Part shown: one piece after another, positions 20,971 to 31,832 of the stretch | Numbering within the stretch: position 1 is the stretch's first letter | Layout of the letters: each line of letters begins with the position of its first letter | Source of the DNA: Tubulanus polymorphus | Lineage: Eukaryota > Nemertea > Palaeonemertea > Tubulaniformes > Tubulanidae | Direction of reading: 5' to 3' | Length of the DNA: 64,000 nucleotides | Assembly (NCBI RefSeq): GCF_964204645.1 | Contig: NC_134029.1 | Span: forward strand, 19,612,450 to 19,676,449 | Notes under the pieces: generated by a model | Database searches by the model: none | What the model saw: the letters and a program-made list of their open reading frames with translations, nothing else | Told to the model about the DNA's origin: nothing | Translations under genes and position numbers: made by a program

Positions 20971-23631
20971 AATATTAAGCGATGTATATGTTATTTTTGA
21001 AGGTGTCAATAAACTTTCAAATCAGTTTTCTAGTTCTATGTATCAACTGAGTTATCCAAACAAACGACATCTTTTTCTGATATTTGTGATATGCTCAGTG
21101 TGTTTAAAGATCGAAAAGGCAGGTTTAAAGCAATTGTTTGGTGATACGCAGCTTTTAGGCGTGGAAGCCCCCGGTGGGCGTTCACGCGGGCGATCTTATG
21201 ACACGATATAGGTAGTATTGAACGCGCTCGGCGTCTGACGCCTCGGGGCAAGGTGACAGCTAGCGCGCATGATCTGCCTGAAAAATTAGTCACCGTGCCG
21301 AGCGAAAAAAACCGTTCGATCGGTATAAATAGTGCAAAAGGTGAATCAGCTAAACTCTAACGAGGAGAAAACGTCATCGGTGCTAGAAATGTCATATAAA
21401 TACGGGGCGATTCGTTGAAAACATATGCGACAAAGGGGATTTACGTTAGACAGCGGCGGCGGTTACTTGTTTTGAGTAATAAAACCAGTGGCTGAGTCAC
21501 TACCGCTGTAGTCGTCGTCGTCAGCAATTTCATCGGTAACAAGCCGTAACATTTGCACTTTTTGATTATCCGAAATCAAACACGAAATTCGATAATCTGC
21601 GGCAGCGCAGACGTCGCTCGTTTCGAGTCGGGAACGGGAAAATAAACATTTTTTACACGGCCGATATTGAAGCGTATTCGATGTAACCGTTTCGTTCGGC
21701 AAATCACGTTGCTTCGTATACCTCTCCCGGTGCGCACCTGATAATTTCGTAAATGTGCATTCGGAATGAAGAAGTTGTGATCGAACTTCAAGCCACGAAG
21801 TAGAGTAAACGAAAAGAATAAGATGAAAGGAAAATTCTTTTTTTTAAAGTTACCGTTATATTGCTTGATGATCATTCTAAAATGTTTCCATTTTTCCTCA
21901 AATATGCCGTCAGTGCTTTTGAATATATGATATTGATAAATGGTAATGATAATAATGTCATTTATATAGTGCATGTATCGTAAACCTCTAGTCCAGTCTA
22001 GTCTAGTTCAAATGCACTCCAAATTGTATTCCCCCAGCCTATAACTTTAATCCATGTATCAGTCATCTCTCCCTAGGAGTATAACATCCGAGCAACTACT
22101 AGGCGCTCAGGAGTCGGCTATCAGTCCAGGTACGCATTGACTCCTGGGTGGAAAGAGGCAATGAGGATGTAGTCTATTTCTTATGTTCGTCCAAATGTAT
22201 TCAAGTCATCTAAGAAAGAAAGTAGAAAAGGCAAATACGTCAAAGTACCTTCGGATTAACTAAGATTGATTAAAGAAATATAATGGGAAGTTAAGTTTCT
22301 ATAAAAGAAAGTATAAACAAGTTGACAGCTGAAATGCTTTTGATCCGGTATTCAAGATAGCGAAGAACTCAACGCTCGAAAGAAAATTACTATTCCGTCC
22401 CTGGCGTGAGAAACTGCAGTCTGCCCGGGTTTAAAATCCCAACAGGGGCCGCGTGGATAATGTTGATTAATACGACACCGGCGTTCGGTTCTGTGACTGG
22501 AACCAATTCCCAGAGATATAGCGCGCAACGTATTAACATCAGTCACAATCGGGATCGCGGGAATTCGAAAGCCTGACGCACCCCAGAAGTGCGATGACGG
22601 AACTAATTCAAACGCTTATAAATGGGACGTTGATGAATTTCCAACGTGTCGCGTAAAAGGTTAATGTCGTCTTGACTGTCGTATTATGAAAATGAGTTGA
22701 AATATGGCTGCGTTAATGTGACTGGGAGGGGCAGAAAAAAAGACGTTCGCCAGGCCATAACGAGAACTGTGATTGGTTATTACTAACGTCGAGCTTCTAG
22801 CATTCGTTTACTTCTTCGACGAGTAATTACCACCGAACTCGCGATCTCTGAGTAGTTGGCCAATGTTTTACGCATTCGTGTTTCGAATCTTTGTGGAGGC
22901 AGAATTTCTTGATCAACTCACCGAGATTCAAACGCGCGATCTTTGAACAGTGTTGATCATTCGCGCTTTGAATCATTCTGATCTTGATCAACGTTCGTTT
23001 AGTTTTCCTACAGCGAAAGTAAATAAGGCGTTCCAACTTAGCTTATATTTTATAGATATTGCATTAAATAGTATGTAAAAAGAAAAAAAATACACCAGCA
23101 GATACGCAAAAATATCAATAATACATTTGAGTATTAATTACATTTAGAAAATCTTAATTCAATTGCGTTGAATGTTTCATTTCGTTATTGAAATATTTCG
23201 TAGTATCGTAGGAAGATGCGGAATCAAAATATGTGAAAAATGGCGTTACATTATGTCAGTTTTGTCGCGCAATATAGCAATAACTGTTTATAACATGAGC
23301 TTCAGCCTTCATTCGCTGCATGCCTGGCAATCGCCTAGCTGCGCACGGAATGTCTTAATGACTTCCGTTATAAATGGCTGCCGCAATACTTAACGGCTGT
23401 TCATTAATTAACGCAGCAAAAACAATAAGCTCTAGAGCTCATATCCTTGTGATCGACTAGCTCGACGTTCGTCAGCCTGGGGACTTGGTGAACAATTATA
23501 TCGCCTTTATAGAAGAATTAAGCTATAATATAGCATATCACGTCAAATTTCAAGCGAGCGTAAGATGATCTTATATCCAAGCGTTCACGGGTGAAAATGA
23601 ATTCGCTTTATCAAAGATCCCTGCCTCTTCG
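20971..23631. other. Non-coding stretch
   Basis: No gene supported. At 21990-22200 there is a stretch with TCTAGTCCAGTCTAGTCTAG and CTCCTGGGTGGAAAGAGGCA, the latter resembling words common in marine-invertebrate interspersed repeats. Other open frames here are short and featureless. Confidence 0.5.
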
Positions 23632-23945
23632 AAATAAAATCCTCCCCCACCAGGGATTCGAACAAGATGGCATCGATATTGCCAGGGTACGGAACCCTAC
23701 AACGCCAGAGCAAATGCGCAGCTTATAGATGATGTCATTATTAGCCAATCAGATATCCCGTTTTATTTTAGCCCGTTTCCGTTTTTTGCCTCAACGATTC
23801 TGCAACGAGCAATCTGATTGGTGTCACAACTAAACCTGTGAATGTACCTGCGCACCCGATCTAGTGTGGCAGGGGTTCGTGCCGTGGCTGAGTCAAGCGA
23901 TGCCATCAGGTTCGAATTCTTGCCGAGGGAGAATGCGAAATAAGA
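23632..23945. mobile_element. Fold-back element with two tRNA-Ser-like arms, copy 1
   Basis: The right arm, on the plus strand, reads GCCGTGGCTGAGTCAAGCGA, then TGCCATCAGGTTCGAATTCT and TGCCGAGGGAG. TGGCTGAGT fits an RNA polymerase III A box and GGTTCGAA a B box. Both fit the D and T arms of a tRNA-Ser type with the middle deleted. The left arm is the inverted version (CCAGGGATTCGAACAAGATG). Inside, TTAGCCAATCAGATATC faces CAATCTGATTGGTGTCA. The whole unit is therefore a palindrome of about 310 bp. The other copies are at 40180-40493 and 46900-47168. Confidence 0.75.
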
Positions 23946-24969
23946 ATCTCGTACATACATATTCGAGCATACGAACCGGTATGTATAACGGACTCGATTT
24001 CGAACGTGGCTATGGTCGTCGTGTAAAACTGTTACGCACGAAGGTTTTCGATAATTCGACTAATTTGCTGCGATTTTCGCCCGGCGAACCATTTTCGGAG
24101 TCGTCGAGACGAGAGATGCACGAGAGAGCCCGCAGCGAGGTTGACAGCGTGCATCAGACGCGCTCGCCAGACCACACGCACGCGTAATACCGTCGAGAAA
24201 ACCCTTAGACGAATTACCGGTGGCAAAAAAATTATCAAACATTTCCGCGGGGACGTCTTTCGCGACCGTGGTATCAATTTTTCATATTCGCCGGGCTGAG
24301 TAGAATCCCAGATGCAATAACATTGCCAGCGTCCATGATTATGATTACTATTCGAAGTGGATATAGTTTACGATCAACTAAGAATTTTTGAATTCTGAAG
24401 CTGGTTCAAGGTTTACTTATGCCCTCAACGATAGTTCTATCAATCTTCCTATACTGAATAGAAATCTTCATAAATCATTATCATTTAAATGAAGCGCAAC
24501 CAATTTATTATCATAAATTGTCGACTTCTTACGTGCAAGGTCAGGGCATTGAAGTACTCGGGTGGCGGGGCTCGGTGATTCAACTCACTTACGGTTGACA
24601 AGTACGCCGGTATAATACTCGGCGAAAGAAAACGTTGTTGCAGCTCTGACTCAATATAAAATCGATGATAAATTGCTGCCATAACATTAGGCTCTGTTAC
24701 TTACGTTTACCGTATTGGTATTCATTGTCATATTTTGCCGGCTTCCTGAAAGTGACAGCACCATCTGTCTTCCAACAGCCATTTCCCTGGTGTCGGCTGC
24801 AGCCAACCAGCCCTAGCGCGTCGTGATGGATCGTTGACCACCAGCGCGGTGATAAGGCCATTTCGATCCTATTGGCTTCGGTTTTCTCTTTAGAACATAT
24901 GGCCATCGGGTTGTGGCCGAAACGAATGTTTATTCTCGACGCCGTAAGAATGATGTTTTTATCAACGCA

Positions 24970-25310
24970 TCGTAATTATCGTGTATTCAATACAATATCA
25001 TGGATAACTATCACGCATTATCTAAGGGGTTCTGTGTGAGTCGATGTGCACTACGTGATCAATATTGGCGTTTCAAAATAACAATTACAATTGTAAATTT
25101 AGGCATTCATCTTGGCATTCATTTCATGACTTATTTTATCTAATAAATGTTTATGTCTATTTGATAATGAATTTCGAGTGGATGAGTCAATGTTTGAGCT
25201 AGCCTGGTTAGACTGGTTACCGGTGATCGATATATTCAAATTTAAAATAACTTTATTGATCATCGATGTCGTATTACACCATTCCTTGTCGATAATATCA
25301 GGCAATACGT
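24970..25310. repeat. Dispersed repeat R1, copy B
   Basis: AAGGGGTTCTGTGTGAGTCG, ATGTGCACTACGTGATCAAT and ATTGGCGTTTCAAAATAAC match copies A and C. It ends GACTGGTTACCGGTGATCG and AAAATAACTTTATTGATC. This copy has a single internal block. Confidence 0.8.
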
Positions 25311-25567
25311 TAGTATTCTTCATGGCATGATAACACTCTCAATTTAGTTTTCCTCTTCTATAACCCAAAAAGAAGGTCTCAGCAATAGTCCGTACTTTAG
25401 TTGTACATTTCCCTTTTCTTTCTTCATAGGGGATGGTCGTATTATTAAGAATGAAATGAATTGAATTGATCGAGTGGTCGCCAAAAACAACCAATAGGGT
25501 AAATAACCGTTTTATCACTCATCGAAACAAGGGCGTTTCCCAATGAATTCATTTACGATAATAAAAC

Positions 25568-25655
25568 TGATGATAATGATAATGATAACGATAATGACAA
25601 TAACAATAACAATAACAATAATAATTATGATAATAGTAATAATGATAATAATGAT
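25568..25655. repeat. ATAATG/ATAACA microsatellite
   Basis: Imperfect hexa- and trinucleotide array (GATAAT, AATAAC, AATAAT). It gives an Ile/Met/Thr-only frame, which is not a gene. Confidence 0.85.
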
Positions 25656-26322
25656 AGGCCATCTTTTGCACGAATCTAAGAATTTGCTATTAAATCCACC
25701 ACAGGGACGAGCGTGTCACAAAGCGGTCCTAATACAGCGTATACCCGATACGTCTCCATATCAAATCCGCTTCGAATCGTGTTCGTGAATGCACTCACCA
25801 ACACACATCCGGATGTTTCCGATTCAATTTAACGCAAATCTATTTCCTCTTCTGGGGAATGTGTCTAACCGAACGCTCGGGGAATATTTCATTTTTGCCT
25901 ACAATTCGCCGGAACATGGCGCAGCTCCCGCGAGTCTGCCGAACAATGCGCATATTTGATTATTTCGAATGATTATGATTAATCGAACTACGGCCATTTT
26001 TGCAATTAAGCACGAAAACCCTCCCAGTAGAATTATGTAATAATTCCCGACGAATCTAGCACGCACCATACTAAAATATTATTCATCAAACGTTCATCAA
26101 ATGCCTTGTTTGATTTTTTAGCAATACGATACATGGCGCATTTTTCACCGATTAGATATAATTTGAGCAGCTGGGATTTAGTTCTGTTCTGGTAAATATG
26201 AAAAACTGATGCGAAACTAGAAAAAAGAATCGTCGGATAAAGTACGTCCGGGCAAAGTTATTGCCATCATTAGACGACGAAGTTATTATGATTTATCGTA
26301 TTTATGTGGAGCTTTAAAGAAT

Positions 26323-26611
26323 CAGGCCCGTGCCGACGGGCGTTCGGAGTAGCGAACAAACCTCCTAGAATTTTCAAAACGCCCTTCAAAAAGTCAGTGG
26401 GTCTAGATTTTTCGAAATTTGGCTACAATGTTCATGTTTGTTTGGAAAATGAAAAGCATTCCATTATCAAATGATTTATTCATTAAGTACCCGGGCACTT
26501 CATATCTGCGAGCTGCCCCTTTTTCAATAATAAAGTCCTCCTTTTACGGTGAAATAGTGCCCTTTTTCTTGAAATGAAACTGCTCCCTCAAAAAAACTCG
26601 GCACGGGCCTG
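26323..26611. mobile_element. hAT-like non-autonomous element, 289 bp
   Basis: Terminal inverted repeats CAGGCCCGTGCCGA (left) and TCGGCACGGGCCTG (right), perfect over 14 bases. Ends of the CAGGxxCGTGCC type are typical of hAT superfamily elements (family knowledge). There is no transposase frame inside. Clear 8-bp target duplications are not visible. Confidence 0.75.
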
Positions 26612-26802
26612 AAAAATGGCCACAGATTCTTGCAGCTGGTGAAACTGACGTCTGCGCCTTATTCTAGAGGTTTTAGGATTTATTTGACGAGAATTTCTGA
26701 AGAATGGTGGCCCTCACCGAAGTGAATACAAATAGCGTTCATTAGGCGGGAATTTTCAGCGCTAATTAAATACGAATTATATCGTTCGCAGTCTAGTCAT
26801 GC

Positions 26803-26915
26803 ATGGCGACGAATCCAGTAGGAATTGTGAGACTTGTACAAGTCCATCAATTCCCTTTTTCATACATCGAAATGCCCTTTTGGGATGTGATAAGTTTTTG
26901 GCCCGTTGATCCCAT
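26803..26915. repeat. hAT-like repeat fragment related to 8987-9280
   Basis: GTGAGACTTGTACAAGTCCA, TTCCCTTTTTCAT and AATGCCCTTTTGGGATGTGA match the copy at 8987-9280. Confidence 0.55.
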
Positions 26916-27674
26916 AGGCGAACGGGCTTATCTTATAATACAAAGCCAGCCGCAAAGACCACAGAACCTTTTATCGCGTAAGAAACCTTGCTTCCAATAA
27001 GATGTCTCATCTGCGAAACGGGGGAAAATGTATGTACGGTATGAATGTATATAAATTGTATTTAATATTTTTGAAAGTCACGTTCATTCGCGCCTATTCC
27101 ATCAGCGCTTAGTGTCGAAAATATCTCGAAGATGGCGCTGGCCTCGTACGCGTGGTCTAATTCAATTGGTTTCTAGTTCCGTCGAGGAAATGAAATGTAA
27201 AAATACCATTTCGGTGGCAATTTGAGACGAAACTTGTAGTTTCGCGAAAATGATGATCGATAATATGACTGCGCAATCGCAATACATCGATATATTGATG
27301 GTTCTTCGCGTGAACGCGAGTAACGGCGAAAAAAATTCGGATGTTCGATTCTATTCATTTAGTCTACATCAAATCTCTGAATATATTCGTTTATCTGGCT
27401 CAATGATACTGTGACCTGATTCCAGTGCGACCTGTCAAAGATCTTATGCGTGTATTCCTAGTCTAAACGTGGTAAATCGTAGCAAATTCTTAGATACAAT
27501 TTAATATTTACTTTTCTCTTCATGACGTCATTTTTCGTGGTTAGACGTCCATCACAATATGGCTTATTGTGAATATTTCATACAAATCCGAATCTGGTAC
27601 TCTGTTCTTATCGGTCAGTTTGCGGTTGCAGTAGATATTACTTAAATACCAGAATATCCACTAAATAATGAAAA

Positions 27675-27862
27675 GATGTTCTTTTATCTTGAAATAAGGA
27701 TTGACCATGTTATTCATCTGTTTGGTAGATTTCGTTTGATTTCTTTTTATTTAGTGTCCCTTACAAACCCACCACCACACCTGCCGGGAGCATACTGATT
27801 TAGAAATCGGATATCGAAGTACAGATATAGCTGTGTGATCGGCGGTGGAAGTTACAGATTTC
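27675..27862 (+). repeat. Dispersed repeat R2, copy 1
   Basis: TTATTTAGTGTCCCTTACAA continues ACCCACC...CACCTGCCGGGAGC and later ATATCGAAGTACAGATATAG. The same order is found at 31330-31516, and in reverse at 43665-43850. Confidence 0.7.
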
Positions 27863-30181
27863 TTTTGTTTAAATCCAAGTGGTACATAATTGGAAATTTC
27901 GATTCCGGTTCATTTATTCATTTAGACGATCGTCCAACCAGCCCGAACCGGCAAGCGACTGATTGGGGTTAATTTTGTTGACTGCCTCATATATTCTCAC
28001 TGACAAGGCGAAGAAGTGATACACGTCATTCAGGTTGTCGTGTACTACCAAAGGTCAGATCCCGTCGGTCGTGATTATCCAAATTGGCATTTTCTACTAA
28101 CAATCAAGCAAGTCGCCTTCGGGTATCCGTTGAATCCCAAAACAATTAAGCCCTCGCCGTGATTCCTTTTCGAGAATAACCGATTGAATCATTCAAAGAA
28201 AATTCCGGCCTTATTGCACTGACTCAGTAGGAAGTTTTTTCGTCGCATAGCTGCCTCTCTTTTTAGTTCTTGTTTTGGGTATGCTGTATTTTATCCCTTA
28301 AATATTCATATGTACGTGTTTGGCCTATGCTATTAGTCTGTTTCAGTCCTTGCAGATTCCACAGTCTTAACCGAACTGTAAAAATGATGTCGTATAAATC
28401 AGACTAAATCTGATGGATTTCTAAATAGAAGAAATGAACTTAGCCCCATTCGAAGAAAGTCTCATCTTGCGCAAGCAACCGATCTCAACCAAGCTAGAGC
28501 TTTTCTTTGTAAACGAAGTTTAATTAAGTGAAATTCGATGATGTCGCAATTGAGGAAAAATACATTCATTTATTCGAACCCAGGCTCGCGCATAAAACTG
28601 GAAAGCTTCCAATATTCCAACTGCTCCTTCACGGCGAAAGAGACAAATGTTAGGTGTGTTTTTTTTACAACGCGAAGGCTTTGAGCGAAAACCTGCTAGC
28701 TCTTAGTCTAATTTCCAGCTATCGGCATCATTATCGACAACCGTTTAAAAGTAAATCGGCGGTTTTCGGATAAAATGCTTACGACAGTTTTTTTTTTTTA
28801 CTAAATCGACGAAATGGCCGTCGCACCACGCAGGTCCCCTCACGCACGATATAAGGTTCACGGCGGAAATCTTCCCATTGATAAATCGAAATGCAGAATG
28901 AAAATTCCACCGAAGAAAATTCCTTTCAAAACCTACTTGTATAAGATAACAAATATTCTCCGTTTGGTAAGATGCGAGTTATTACGCTTTGGATCAACGT
29001 AGTTTATCATTTCCACACTGTTTTTTCTATAGCGATATTTCGAACAGACCAAAAAGATTTAGTTCCGCTAAATTTTAATTAAAAAGCGAAATGTTACGCA
29101 GAAATTTTGCACTTGCACAATCTACATGTATCAACCGAAATCGCTCAGTGGCCATATCTGAGAATCAGGTTTTCAGAATTTTCTTGGGTGAGGGCCCGTT
29201 CAGTTCCTAACCAGATAAGAAACTAATCTTCCACATGTTTCTCACACCGAGGCCCTGTCGGATTGATTAAAGCTTAGGATTTATGACTGAAGCCATCAAG
29301 TTTATATTACGTAATTCGTTTTTCAAACTTCTGCCATATGGAGTTCTCCGAAATCTTATAACAAGCACAAGAGACTTGTTCACTTAATTACTACAACATT
29401 AACTGCAATTAACGACGTTCAATATTTGATCGGGGACTATACTAGAACATCTGGCTTCTTCATCAAAATCGGCTTATTCCTGAATTCAGAAGAGTGATTT
29501 CCCTTCTAGGTTTATTGCCTCCTGCGTTGGCTCGATTGTCGTTGATTGTCATTACGGATTCGTAATAATCATTTCTTGAGCGGTTTTCGCAGGACTCGGG
29601 TGTCAATACACCACGACTGGCCTGCTGTGTGACCCGCGCCTTTTACTCGCGATAATTGAGTCACGGCATGCGAATCTGCCATTTCCACACGGCTTTGAAT
29701 AATTAATATATGGCCGCTTCGGTGACCTCTCAAACAGTTATTTTTTCCCGTTTATGATTACGCTATCGTTTTCATTGACCTGACAACGTTTAGTCATGTA
29801 CGCAGGGGCTGGTGTCATAAGCAAATAACCGCGATATTCAGAAAATGTAGAATGTTTTGCGCATTTGAAGCCATCGATCATCAAAATCGTTGAAGGATCT
29901 CCTGTCGAACTCAACGTTTTAAATTTCAAAATCTACAAAAAACGGCGTCCATGTTCGGTCCGGGCAAATTTCGAGTTCGAAGACAGATAATTCACGAGCT
30001 ATTCAGCGGAGGTTAATAGATCTAGATTTGATGGAAACAGAAGGCTATTAGCTTTGATCACGTGCCTAGATTATCGAAATCGGACGAGAAATAATGAAAC
30101 AGTAAGCGACTGAAGTTGAGTTAGTTTGTGAGCGTCGTTAGCCCCCTTGTTATTCTATGAGAAGATTCGTAGATAGTAGCC
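27863..30181. other. Non-coding stretch
   Basis: No gene, RNA or clear repeat recognised. All open frames are under 65 codons. Confidence 0.5.
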
Positions 30182-30591
30182 GTGTTTACCGGGTTTAGAA
30201 TAGATAACGAGACGAGTTGTAATTTAAAGGTTAACTATTCATTTGACGCACGAGCTTTCACTACTATAAATGTATAGAAGCTTTAACAGGTGAATGGGTA
30301 TTTAGAGAACGAGAGGGAACTTGGAGTTTCATTCTAATTAGTGTCAATCTGCCTATAAAAGGGAAGTAATCTTTTTATTAAAATAATAAATGTCAGTGTG
30401 TCTCGGGCGCCTGGCCATATAACACCACATATCTGTCTTTGCCTCGGTCTCTGGCTGCGTAAATACTGTTGTTTTTCCATTGACTATACTCATTCACCTG
30501 AAGAATGAAGCTTCTATACATTAGTAGCGAAAGCTCGTGCGTCAAATAGATAGTTAACCTACTCGTCTCGTTATTCGTTATTTTAAACACT
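30182..30591. mobile_element. 410-bp inverted-repeat element
   Basis: The left arm has GATAACGAGACGAG, GGTTAACTATTCATTTGACG and CACGAGCTTTCACTACT, then ATGTATAGAAGCTT. The right arm has the reverse order: AAGCTTCTATACATTAGTAG, CGAAAGCTCGTGCGTCAAAT and AGATAGTTAACC, then CTCGTCTCGTTAT. The arms are about 115 bp and a spacer of about 160 bp separates them. Confidence 0.8.
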
Positions 30592-31329
30592 GGATTAACG
30601 GATTATCGTTTTACGCTGTCTGATACGAGCCCCTGTGGTCAAATATTCCGGTTGCACATCTCTTCGGGGATGATTGTCGAACTTGTCTTGATTTTCATAT
30701 AACTAGAAATCGTGGGCATTTTTCAAAAGGACCCGTGGGCAACAATCCGTCGATAGATATTCCATTACGATCCCATCTACATCGAAAAATGATTAACTTA
30801 TTCGAAGAAACGTTGAGACAGATAGAAAACACAAAATAGTTCAAACACTTTCAGTCGGCGATGAACTTTGATGTGCCGAAGGGCGAAGCTGTGGGAGAGC
30901 GATCGAGTTTTCAATCGTCTAACGTTACTGTCGCTGGAACGAGCAAACGTTTCATTATCTGAAACGACGGCGTTTTAAACCGCTGCGAGTAGGCTCGTAT
31001 CGGCACCTGATGTACTCCGCCAGCGAAAACGGTACTTCCACACCGAACCCACGCGTGCTATCGACGACGTCACCTTCGATCCCCATCCGCTCCACGAAAT
31101 CGCGTTGATTTTCGACTTAATCGCTATTTCAAAGTCTTTGATGTGTGGGTGTTCGACGTGATTTCGTCATAAGTACTCAATACCAAACCAGTTTCATTTT
31201 CTTTTCGTAATACGCCTGAAGGCCTGCCTACACATTAATGATTTTGAATACGTTAGATTTTACGTTTATTGATTTATCAGAGTATGGATTGATAGACTGT
31301 GCGAATTGTTCTTGACATCACATTAGGAG
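30592..31329. other. Non-coding stretch
   Basis: Nothing recognised in this interval. Confidence 0.5.
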
Positions 31330-31516
31330 TTTTTTCATCTCGAAATAGGGATTGTCCTTCTCGATTATTAGATCGATAGATTTGATGATTTGTTTTGGTG
31401 TCCTTTACAAACCCAATACACCTGCCGGGAGCGAAACGGGGGGTTCTATTTTGACATCGAAAATCGAAGTATAAATACAAATATAGTTGTGTGTTCGACG
31501 GTCGAATTTACAGAAG
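31330..31516 (+). repeat. Dispersed repeat R2, copy 2
   Basis: TTGGTGTCCTTTACAAACCC and ACACCTGCCGGGAGCGAAAC, then AAATCGAAGTATAAATACAA, match copy 1 at 27675-27862. Confidence 0.7.
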
Positions 31517-31658
31517 TTATTGTTCAAATTGAAGTATGTAATCGGGGATTACGGCTTATCCCCGCGCGATGGGTAGAAAACCAGGATAGGGCATAAACAG
31601 TGTTGTGGAAAAACACGGCCTACGCCCAGTTGTATACGTCCTCACTTCGAACCAAATA

Positions 31659-31832
31659 CAGTAGACCCTCATAACGAACTCGGATACAACGATTCATCGG
31701 ATATAACAAAAATATTGAACTTCGTTTCAAGTGAGAAAATATCAACTAATTTCATACTGGATATAACGAACTATCGGTTATAACGAACATATTTTCTGGT
31801 TCCGTGAAGTTCGTTGTAACGAGGTTCCACTG
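31659..31832. mobile_element. pogo/Tigger-like MITE, copy 1
   Basis: The left end CAGTAGACCCTCATAACGAA and the inverted right end TTCGTTGTAACGAGGTTCCA with CTG. Repeated ATAACGAA words and a preceding TA dinucleotide are typical of pogo/Tigger elements of the Tc1/mariner superfamily (family knowledge). It is 174 bp with no coding capacity. A TA is not kept immediately at the right end. A close relative is at 61046-61214. Confidence 0.75.
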
